A stretch of DNA of 64,000 nt from Dasyornis broadbenti (taxonomy: Eukaryota; Chordata; Aves; Passeriformes; Dasyornithidae), in contig VZRN01002231.1 in assembly GCA_013397935.1 (NCBI GenBank), forward strand, positions 1,693,618 to 1,757,617, written 5' to 3'. Positions 27,301 through 39,300 of this stretch are shown here, in pieces. The notes under the pieces were generated by a model. It worked only from the letters and a program-made list of their open reading frames with translations, did not search any database and had not been told where the DNA came from. A program made the translations under genes and the position numbers. Numbering within the stretch: the stretch's first letter is position 1; each line of letters starts with the position of its first letter.

Positions 27301-30300
27301 AAAGCAAAAGGCAGAGTAATTTAGACTGCAGATGCAAGAGGATATTGCAGATGAGAGAGCCTGGTAGTCCTGCTGTTGCTCTTGGATTATAATGTCTGGA
27401 GGCAGGGCTTTGTGTTTGGAAGGTTGCGGTGCTCATTTGATAATGACTGCCTGGAGTGGCATCTTATCCCTCAGCAAGGTAATTCTTGTTCCTATCTAGA
27501 GAACACAACCAAATAAGCAACTTCCCTCCCTGCTTCAGGAAAAGACCTGTTTCTGCCCATGTGGCTGCTCTTCTTGTCTCTGGCTTTGATTTCCAGTTAT
27601 GGTTCATTTTATGAATGTTATACCTTAACTTACATATTATTTAATTGATGAAATGGAGGATACATTTTCTTCCTGCTTCAATTCCTGTTGTGCGTATCAG
27701 GAAAAGTAGCAATTACATGACTTACTTAATCCCACATGAATACTTCTGCTGTTTTCTTGCTATTAATACCTCCAAATGTGGCAGCAATTAAATATTTCTA
27801 AGCCTTTTGGATTACTTCTACTCAGGTTTGAGTACAAGGTCTGGCATATAGGGACTGTAAGGCATCTACATTATCTTATGACCTAGAAGATTACATTCTT
27901 GGCTTGTAATAGTAATACACAGCGTAGCGATCTAAATATCAATGTTATTGATTTGTCCTTATCATGTTACTGAGCCCATTCCTGTTTCTAGGCTTGAGCC
28001 ATAATGATCCACTTGTCACCTCGAAAATAAATTACTTGATTTAGGCTGTCACAAGACCTATGCAGAAGCGTATCAGCTGATGGACTGAAACCCATTTTAA
28101 CAGTAACTGGTGTAATATTGTTGGCAGTGAGAGACCCTGGAGAATATCAGACTCAAACAATTTTATCTTTTTTTTTTGGTCTCTGGCTGTCTTCCATTGG
28201 TAGGGCTCTTGTTTGTTTCTCCGATGTCAATAGGAAAATCTGGCAGAGAGGAGGAAAATAAGAAATAGAAGCTGTCTTCAAAGGTCACACATGTTACACA
28301 ATGAAAAATAACAGCTCTATGTGAAGCTTTAGAGCTGATATTTTTAAACTTGAGACTCTGCCCCAAATTTATTAACACAGGTAGCTGAAACATGGAGAAT
28401 CATACAGGTAATTGAAGTGAGGTTATCAAGTCCTAAACCATCCTCTTAGAAAAACAATTCTGACCAACACTGAACAAACATTTCTGTACCTCTTCCAAGA
28501 ATAACCCTGGTTTTGGGACAGACACTTGTAGCTGACTTGACAGAGCCTCATGTCTATAAATATGGCTTTGCAATGCAGCCTTTTGGCTGAAAAGCACTAA
28601 TGTACTTTCCTGGTGAAAGGAAGAAGTGTAAAATCAGTTAAACTCAGGAAATACTGAGAAACAAATGTTTTAGTTGTTTTCTGTAGCACTGTCTCTGTCA
28701 GTGGGAGTGGTGTTAAAGCAGCAACAGAAGCCTGAATGCACAGACTCCGCATTCTCACGTTTCATCCTGCTGTCCTCCAATGTGAATGCAGTGCTTGGAG
28801 ACCCTTCTTCACACAGGTTTAGTCTCAGAATCTTTCTAGTGTGTACCCAAACATACTCTTCAGGCTGTTGTGGAAGTCATACTCTGGTTTTACTAATCTT
28901 ACAGGCATCATATGCGCCAGTTATTTGCTTCTTTTAAATGAAGGTCTGGTTGTGTAGCTTGTGCTTTTTGGTATTAGGATATCTGCAGTCGTGAAGGCTG
29001 AGACATCCAGTTGTGTGTAGGTTTTCTCTCATTTGCTTTGATCTAAGTGATGCCAGAAAGGGTAAGAGCAGAAAGGGAAGAATGAACTGCTCCATAGAAT
29101 TTTCAGTCTCCAAAATGTATTGATGAAAAATGTAAATTTTAACTCTATGTCCGTATGTATTAATGAATACATTCTATTTACAGTATTATATCTGAGAATC
29201 TCAAAGCACTTTGGCAAGCTGCAAATGCTGCCTCTCAAAGGCTGTGACGCAGGGAAATATGGTCCTCCCTACTGTGCATCTTTTGTGAATCCAGTAGGGA
29301 AACTGGAGGTTTAGGTCAGAGCTTTGGATCACTACAAGGGGCAGCTGCTTAACAAGCTGAAGATAATTCCTTTGTCTGTTTCTTGGTTGTCCTCTGCTTG
29401 AGGGGCAAGACTATTTTTTCTTTCCCATTTCATTATGCAGAGGTACATGGCAGCATGGAAAACTTAAAGGTGTGATGCTGCTCTTCCTTCTGTAGCTGTG
29501 CTAGTTAAAATAGCAATTGCCAACATTTTGTTGGAGAAAGCTACTCCTTTTCAAAAAGCATTGCTTAATGGTCATTAGACCTGTTCTTAGAAGTAGGCAT
29601 TTACAGGAGTCTGGAGAGCTGTGAGGAAAGCTCATGTCTGTTGCCTGGATCCAGACACTTCCCTTAGATGCCTAGAGGTAAATGGCATAAATGTACCTCA
29701 CAAAAGATGTAAAATGTTCTATTTCTGAGGCTTTATTTCTTAATTGTTCTGTTGCCTCCAGCATGTGGGGTTTTTTCAATAACAGGAAACATTCACTGGA
29801 TGATATTAAGTTTATACTTATTTCTAACTACAAAATTTTTACCACCATCCATTTTGTACCAAATGCTAGCTACCCATCTACTGAAGGGACATCAGTCTTC
29901 TGTGGGGATCAGGATTATCTTCAGATTGGGATTTTTTTGTGCAGGGGCTTCAGTCCACGTTTGTCAGGCTTGCAGTGCCTTCTCTCTGCACATGCTCTAT
30001 TGCCTCCATCTCTTCAGTTGAGACTTATCTTCTGAACAATACAGCCCAGAAATCTACATTTCATGGTCCCTGTTCTAGTATAACTGACTACTTCTTCAAA
30101 ACTGAAATGCCTTTAAGAGACTTCTATTCCTGATACAAGAACTGGAAATGACATTTTGCCGCACCATCAGTATTCTCACTACCTTATTTGCATCTTTAGC
30201 TTCAGCTTCATTAATTGCTTAATGATTCATCCAGTTACTCATCTGATTCTCTTGTTAATAGCTCTAGCAGGCTTTAGTGATATCAAACAAGTTTAATTAA

Positions 30301-33300
30301 CATATCATCAACAATTAAGAGCTTTTTGCTTCTCATATGATGGAAACATTATCTGCCTGAATTTTACTGTTTCTGCTTCTGTGAAACTTGACTTTAGCTT
30401 TGGAACAGGGCACTCTGTGGTGCTTGTTGCAGCTTCATTAATTGTAGTGCTGCAGAATCCTGGAGTTGGCAGAACTACAGCATGTTAGTCCTGCTGATTA
30501 GTGTGGTTTGGTGATCAGCTTTCACCAGTGCATCCTTCCCACTTGTGTTTAAATACAAGCTTGATGATGATTTTAGAGAGGATAATGGAGTCGGGCCATC
30601 ACCCTCCTTTCTGGTCCTGGTTCTTTGGATGTGCTTTGTTGGGCTTTACTGATGGATTTCGGACTACTTTGCTGCCTTTTTGGAGGATAAATCCAAGGTA
30701 TAGAAGGGAAGCAACCTGTCTGATGTTGAACCATAAGGCCTTAGTTTTCTTTGTTTCAGTCTTTGTGGAGCAACGCCACTTGCAGCAGTGTGCATCTGTG
30801 AGGGCTGTTTGTTTTGCAGTGTCTTGGTAATGTTTGCACATAGAGTTTGCCTGTGAATCATTGGCAAAAGTTCTTTTGCAGCAGGTTACTATAGTGATGT
30901 CCCAGAGCAGAGGAGCGTGAATGTTCCCTCTTTCAACTGCCCCTTTGTTAAACGTGCCTGCGGATCTCCTGCCATCTGTGGGGTCAGAACTTGGTGCTTT
31001 TCTGATAAGCACCCTGAAACACTTTAATCTTCGTAAGAGCTGGGCAAATTAATAAGCAGGAGGAGATGAAAATATATTTAGGTTTGTGAATTATCTAAAT
31101 GTCTTTTTTTTCTGTCTCCTCATTTGGGCTGTGAATGTGTTGCTCAGTGCACTGCAGGAACAAACTACTTACAGTGTTCCTGTTCTTCTTGGCCTTCTGA
31201 GTTTCCTCTGCTGCAGAAAGGCTCTGAATTTTACAGTCAACACTATCAGAAGATTTTCCTGGACTGAACAAACACTCTCTTGCCTCCTTATGCAACCTGT
31301 GTGTGACTCCTGTAGTTCATTCACAGCAGAACCTATTTTGTCTCTGTCAAAATGGAGCTTTACTGAGCTCTGTATCTCAGGACCTGATTGGACATTTTCA
31401 GATAAGAAGGATGATTTCTGGCTTCCAGGGCAGCATCAGCTTTTCAGTTGTCTTCAGAATTCTGTCACTTGGAACTGCTTTGCTTTCAGGGATCATTGCC
31501 GAGAACATGAAATCTGATGCTGGTGCCCCATTAGAAAGAAATTAATTTGGCGCTATTCCCACTATGCTGTTTTTGCAGCACTAGCCAGAGTGAAACATAG
31601 CAAGTATTCTGGGTCACTGAAATCACTGGGACTTCTGTGTCAGTGTGCAACTGATGTGTAAGAAAAGGTGTTTGCAGAAAGGCATTTTAAGATATTTCTG
31701 CTTTCAAATAATGAGTTTGTTAGTTGGAAATAAAAACAATATGCCCACTCCCTTCAGTCTTCAGGTAAGAGAATATGATAGGAATGTAATCAGCACTGAA
31801 ATTTGGGCTTATGTTCAGCAGTTGGCTCCAAAGCCTGCCTGCCCTTTGTTGCTTCTGTAGTGTGAACTCCTAACAGCACCCAGGAATCCTTGCATGTTTG
31901 ATAAACTCCTTGTGTTTTCTTGTGTGAAACCTCGTGTGTGACTTCTTCCACCTTCTTCCAGACCCCAGAAGTCCTGTCCCTGCAATAGAAATACTCTGTC
32001 TTCCTTCTTCCCTTCCATGCCAAGGATTTTTTGAAAGCCTCATTTTCCCCCTCAGATACTTCTTCCTCTGCAGAGATTTTGTGCTATTCTGCACTGCTCT
32101 CCATGCCAAGGTTTTGTTTGGCCTTCCATTCTCAGCTCCTGCCAGTAGCTTTTTTTTAAGGTCTTTTCCTAAATCATCATTTTAAAGAGGGAATAGGAGT
32201 AAGCTGAAGTGACCCAGATGTTGTTACATATTGGATGTATTTATGTGAATTGTGGCCACACGATAGAAACTTTTGCAGTGAGACAACATAGAAATATATG
32301 TGATTGCAGTTTAGGATTATATTTCCATTAATAAAGCAGAGGTTGCCCTCTCTCTGCCTATTGCTCCTGCACCAGCCCCCAGCCTTCTTTTTGGAGATTT
32401 AAATAAAATATCTCTCATGTTGAAGACCTGTAGGTGAGATCTGTTTTGACCTGGATTCAAATATCTGGGATAGTGAATAAGATACCTATGTGGCCTGGTT
32501 TATTGTTTTTTTAAGGGTTTTTAAGTCTTGTAAATGGCATCCAACTATCATTATAGTTATTTCCATTATCACTATTTTAAAATTATTATTGGAGACAGTG
32601 TGTTCATCAAAGTCAGATTGCTGGTAATTACAGCTAGTTCTGGAAGTCATTGCTGAATGAAATTTGAATCTTCAAACGTTCTGGGCCATACTTTGAAAAG
32701 TCAAATAAAAAATCGCATGCCTCTATTAACACTTGTCATTCTTTTTGCTTTGTGTTTTAAGTAACAAGCCAAACCCGAACCAGATCAATGTAAATAATGT
32801 CAAACCAGGAGTGGTAAATGGTACTGGAGTCCAGGCACAGAACACAGGAGCAGGACGGGCCTGTGAGAGCTGTTACAGTAAGTGCCAGGATGGCAGCTGT
32901 GTGTGCAGAGTGACTGCTGTGATGTAAATGTTAAAGCAAATCTTGTGCTGGGGGTGGGGGAACAGAATTGGATTGAGCAGCATTTAAGCAAAGTGGTTTT
33001 TTGAGGTTGTTTTTGTTTAGTGTTTTGTTTTTTTAACTACTGGTGTTACATTTGTAAATAGAATTGCGAAGTACTAAAGGGGGAGTTAGTAAATGTTCTA
33101 CATAATTGCAGGTAACTATTGAATGAATATTTAAATCACCAACGTGTCAATTTGACTTTTTTTTTGTAATTTTTTAGATTTCAAAATATGTGACACCACT
33201 CTATTTGATCTGCTGCCTGATATTAATATACTGAGTTCTAATGATTGTGCTCCTTTATGGGAAGCCTTTAGAGATGCTGGAATGTGGGACTGTATGAGAA

Positions 33301-36300
33301 GTCAAGTCACAGACTCTGTACATTCTTTTGTTGTAAAACTAATGTGTGGGAAGTTCCTGAAGACAATCTTCCCTCTCCTATGCTCTACAGAAATTGTCTA
33401 GCAGTCTTGCAAAAAGAGAGCCTTCAGTTTCACTGGCAGGAAATTTTCCTATCCTAATAATTGTTTTTTTTCTGTTTGCATTTTAAAAGGGATTTAGATT
33501 AATTAATGTGATTAATCATGCTGAAATCACAAGTATATTTAACAGTGGTGATGACAGTGAAGCCATCATCGGGTTTTTAAGGTCTGTTTGAGCTTTGCTC
33601 TGTGTGTGTGAGGGGTGTTTTCTTTTGTGCTGCATCTAAACAGAATAAGATCTGAAAAGTGATCCTGTGTAAGGATATATATAATTTCCACCTTTGTTAT
33701 CTCTAGCCACCCAGTCTTACCAGTGGTATTCTTGGGGTCCCCCTAACATGCAGTGTCGCCTCTGTGCATCCTGTTGGACCTACTGGAAGAAATACGGTGG
33801 CTTGAAAATGCCAACACGGTTAGATGGGGAGAGACCCGGACCAAATCGCAATAATTTGGTGGGTATCCACAAGGCAGACTGGTGCCTCTGCTTGGAAAGC
33901 TGAGTGTCATGATACCTAACTGCCTGCTCACTGTTCTTAAATATTTAACTACTAGAAGAATGCCTTCAGCCTCCATTGTTGTCCTTGGGTCTGGTATTTC
34001 ATGTCAAGCAGAAGTTAGTGCATTAACCTCAGCTAGAAGTAATTTGTTGCCAAGTACTGCCCTAAGGAAAAAAAAAAAAAAATCATTTGTTTAGCAAACT
34101 AGCCATCCAATGCATGGAATGTCTTCGTGGAGATGGGAAAAACTGAAATACCAGACAGTGTTTGTGGTATTTGGTTTCCATGATTTTTTGCTGTAGGGGG
34201 AACAGCACTTGTTTTTTCTCTCCAAAAGAATTAATTATTTCCTGAAACCTATTTACTTTCCCAAGGCATATTCAAAATTAGATATACCCCAAATAGCTAG
34301 CAGCTTTTTAGAGATCCTTTATCTTGTTTTTCTACTTAATCCTACTTTTTTTTAATAATCTTTCTTTTTTGGATAGGTTTGAGTAAGCATTGTATGAACT
34401 GCTTCTGTTTAATTTGCTCTGTTTTTTTTAAAACCAAAATTCTCAGATTTTTTTCTGAATTTGGTGAAAGTTCAATCTGGAAGAATCAGACATAAGGCTG
34501 ATTGGAAAAAGTAATTGTGTCACATGGGCAGAAGGATAGTTCACACTGAACTTTTATAATTTCTTTCCTTTCTCCTATTCTTTGCTGTCATTCCCTTTCA
34601 ATTTCTTTTGTTTAACCTTTATCCTTTCCAGGCTTCTGTTTGCCCTCTGAAGCCTCCTAATTGTTGAGATAACTGCCAGGTTTTATCAGCCTTATACCTC
34701 TTGTTTGTTAATTAAAAGTATGTAAATAGTCAGAGAAGGGAAAACCTTGTTCTCCCCAAACTGAAATTTCTTCCTGTTTTCCAGCTCTGGGTGGGTTTGA
34801 GATTACAAGATATTACTTGCATTATTTCATTGGTTGGCTTAGTTGCTTTTCATAAAGAAGATAAATGCTTTGGTTCTCTGTAGCTAATAATGTCTTCCAG
34901 TAGTATTCTTTATTATATGCAATGAATATTTGATATCTATGAGGGCATTTGTTGAGTTCAGAGTAAGAATTAAAACAAATTCTTGCAGCTTTGAGCCAAA
35001 ACCGTTCCTGCATGCCATACATTTGCTTTGTAAAGTGAGTTTGTGGTGTATATTATTGTCATGCAGCTCTTCCTGATTTTTCTCTCCTACTGTTAAATGC
35101 TTTGTAATAAGGAGATTACATTTTACATCCAGAGCAACTCTAAGCATCCAAAATGGGAGGGTCTTTCTGTTGAGTCTGTAAGCACTGAATCATGTGATAG
35201 CACCAAGTAACTTCTTCCTGTCTGGCTTTTGGATCCTTGCATTAACACTTGGGACAGCACAGAAATAAATACTTCCTGTGAAGGGAAAAGGTTTACCCTT
35301 ATTTTATCCTTTGAGATATTTTGGGTAAGATTTGGGAAACGAGGAATAGCTGGGCTGAAAATATTTTCACTTGTAATACCATTTCTGTCCTTACGTCTGA
35401 GAATCAGTAGTTGAAAGTGATTTTGCATAATACTTTCTCTTCTTCAGAACCCTACTTTCTAATTACTACTTTTTCAGAAACCATTTTCATTTTTCTTTCC
35501 CTTTAGAGTCCTCATGGTGTGCCAGTACGAAACAGTGGGAGTCCCAAGTTTGCTATGAAGACACGGCAAGCTTTCTATCTCCATACAACAAAACTGACCA
35601 GAATTGCCAGACGTTTATGTCGAGATATCTTGCGCCCTTGGCACGCTGCAAGACACCCCTATCTGCCCATTAACAGTGCAGCAATCAAAGCAGAATGTGA
35701 GTGTGCTGCAGCTGGGACCTCCTTGACAAGGAGCCCTTTGAGACTCCTGTCCTGTAAAGTTTTGAGTTGCAACTTGCTGAGATGCTCTCTTGCACGTAGC
35801 TAGTGCTTTCACAAAATCTAGCTGTACTTGCAGAGCCTTCTAAGTGATTTTAGGCTGAGCAAATAACTTTGAAAGTTCATGAGTTGTTTGTTTTAAAACA
35901 ATCTTGATCCAAATTTGTGTTTACTATTATATGGAGCATTCTTCTATGTTTGTGTCCTGTTGCCAAGATATGCTTGCCACCTGTAAAATTCCTTTTAACA
36001 GGAAAACTCTTTCAGGACACTGGAGTTATTCACTTGGTTTTGCTATAATAGTTAAATGTCTTTACCCTCTAATTATTTTTCTGTGTTTTACAGGCACAGC
36101 ACGTTTACCTGAGGCATCAGAAAACCCATTGCTATTAAAGCAAGTGGTTCGAAAGCCTTTAGAAGCAGTACTCCGGTATTTAGGTATTAAAAACCCCAAA
36201 TCACCAAATGCAAAACCCTCCAAGCACAGGAAACACCCTCCTAGTTACTCTGCTGACTATTTAGTTTTTCCATTTGGGTCTAGATTGAGGTGCTTATTCT

Positions 36301-39300
36301 GGATCAAAAACAAATACACAAAACACAAAAAGCCCCACCCCACAAATGAAACACAACATGAAAACCATCCCATTAACTTGTCCTTTTTACTTTTTCTGCT
36401 TAGTCTGACAGACCCAGTGTCTCTGCAGTCCACTCTGGGCTCATGAAGCTGTATCAGAAACTTTTTAAAGTGGAGGGAGGCATGTGTTTGCTGTGGCTTG
36501 TTGTATGTGGGGACAAGTTACCATCTGCTAATGGTGACACATGATGTTTTGGAAATCTCTGATTGTTCACTTTTTCTATTTTTTGGCTATCTGAAGGCAG
36601 TTTGCACAGTTGGGTCCTCTTGGGTTTAGGGCAGCACTGTGTCCCACAGCGTGTGAATCAGTTGCTGTGTTCTGTGCTGAAGCCAGACAAGAGTATTATA
36701 CTTCTTTTTTTTTTTTACTTTCCTCTGTGTTTTGGTGGTTTTTTGATTATTTTTTTAAATTACAATATTCTTGAGGACTTGTGCCTCATGAGCTGATCAG
36801 TGGAGCAGTACTGAGTAGCTCCATCCAGGACTTTAGTGTAGGTTTTAGCTGCTGGAAGCATCGAGAGTGATGCTATGTGACATGCCAATGCTGACTCCAG
36901 ACAAATGCCAATTCTTTTTCCTCAGTGTTCCCAGTTGCCCTGCAGACATCCCTCAGGTTGTTCCAGCAGCCAAACATGAGTCTGGCCTCAGGGAAGTCTT
37001 GAACAGGGGCACTTTGAAGGCTTCCAGCTTAGCAAGGAAGTTGATTGCCTTTTTATTTAGATAAGCAACACAGGAGTTGATTTTAGGTTTCTTTGAACAT
37101 TTTTGTTGATGAAATATTGTAAGGCTGAGGATATATTAAATATTTACTGCATCTCTGTTGAGAGTTGTGTTTCTGCTGTGTACTAGTGGGATACGTGGAC
37201 TGAGAAACCTTTGGATATATAAAATGCAACAAAAGAGAGCAAATAAAGGGAGAAGTTTGCTGTTGGATAAAATCCTTATTTCAATAATTGTACAGAATAT
37301 AGAAGTAGATTTTGAGTTTTCCTTGCACTGTGTCTGGATTACTGAGCTGGGAGAAGGGAGTGATGGAAATGGAGGGAGGCTGATGGACTGGCAAGAAGGA
37401 TTTTTGGTGGTGTTGGTGGGCTTGAATTTATATGTTACTCAGCTGTTGGGTTTGTAGGAGAAAGACGCAGTTGGAGCTCCCATTTGCTGTTGCTTGTAAC
37501 TTTCTCAAAATCTTTTCAGTTGAAGAATGTGTGCTTGATCTCTGCCTTGGCCTGAAGCTTGAATTCAGATGTTGTGTTCTTTATAGTGGATCTTTGAATC
37601 TCCACTTTTTTTGCCATTTTAGAAATTGTGGTTTTTTATAAATGTTTCTGGCAAACTGACAAAGTTGTAATTTCCCCTGTTGGGATGTTGCATGACTGGC
37701 CAAAGTTGGGTTTTACTATACAGCATCCCAAAAATCACTCCAAATTGTTGGAGAACGGTGTTGTGGAAACAGATACACAGTGCTTTTGTTATAAAGTCTT
37801 ATTTTAGGATGATACTATGATAATGATTTTAATATCTTCAGTAGCAGTGAATTCCTAAATATATGGAAATGCTTTATATCAATAGCAATCTCCAGTCAAA
37901 ATTATTGACTGAGATAGTTTGTATATAGGAGGAGGTGTACTTGGCCACCTTGGAAGTTTGCAGGTTATTTTCAAATTTATAATTCCAGTATCTTTGGTAA
38001 TAAAAAATTACTACTTTGCTGTTTTCCAACAGAGTCTCATCCATGTCCTCCGAAACCAGATCCTGCAAAGAGCTTGTCCGGTTCTCTCAACAATCTGACT
38101 CCTGCTAAGTTTACACCTGTCATTAATAATGGGTCTCCAACTATCCTGGGAAAAAGAAGTTATGAACAACACAATGGAATGGATGGTAAATATTTTTCCA
38201 CAAAATTTATATTGTCTCTGTAGGCTTTTTCTTCTGTCCTTTTGATATACAAGGAGATTATGTAAACTCATAGTCCTTTATATAAATTCCAAGTTTCTTA
38301 TTCTTGAGGGAGGTTATTTTTAACTTTTATTCAAGTCACCTGTCCCATTTCTCCTTTTGGGTGAGACACATGATGTGCACTGCCTCGGAGGTGCATGCAC
38401 ATAAAGTCACTGTGCTAGTGGAACTCTGCCTGGCTTGGCCAACCTCACAAATGGGATAGTGAAGGAGAAACTTCCCTTCAGTTTTTAAATTAGTAGTGTG
38501 AAGAATACCCTAATAGACTTTTTGAGTGATATTTCCCTTGTTGGCTGTGCTACTGACCACCTCTGTGCTTGGGCTTTAGCTCCTCAAGAATAGAAGGCAA
38601 GGGAAAGGTGTTTGAAGTGGGAGATAGAAGCAGGATGTTCCTGGCGTGGACTCCAGGTCTCTGTCTGAAGAATTGCTCTTGCCTGAGAGTGTCAGGAAAG
38701 AGAAAGTGCAGTCTCTATCTCAGATGAGGAGAAAAGGGTCTGCTGAAATGGTCTTAATGGGAGTGAGAATACAGGAGGGTAGGTCTCCTTAACAGGGGAC
38801 AAGAACAGTTGGTGTAATGGTGACTCTCAGTAGGGAGGAGATCCAGAGAGTCTCTCATTTTTTACCTTTAATTTTAACTTTATATGTAGTTTATCTGAAA
38901 TATAATTACAAACATTTGATATCTGATTGTGTTTTAACATAAGAACTTTTAAAACTGCTGCTGTTCAGGTTGCTGATGTGATGTTTTTCTCTTTTCTGTT
39001 CACTTGTGCTCTATCAGGCAACATGAAGAAGCGCCTGTTGATGCCTAGCAGGGGTAAGACCTTGAAGCTGCGCTCAGCTTATGCTAGGAGAGTGACTTTT
39101 AGTTTCATCTGCTGGCTTGTCTGTGCTTTGTGGCTAATGAGTCTGTGTGCACCTTCTGTGTTGATGTCTAAGTGTTCCTTGGGTAACCACTTCCACCCAT
39201 GGTTTTGCTGCTCACCTTTCAGGCTTTTCACATGCAGGCAACAAGTCGTACAACTGTACTGAAGATACGAAGTCCTGTGTTCAGGATAGAATCTTAATTC

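Noticed and set aside
31086..31517. 143-codon open frame on + within an intron
   Set aside because: Low-complexity leucine/serine/cysteine-rich translation, no known domain, no splice or promoter context. Consistent with a chance ORF.
35904..36446. 180-codon open frame on + around a real exon
   Set aside because: It only includes the true MTA1 exon 36094-36183 plus readthrough of intron on both sides. The spliced model explains it fully.
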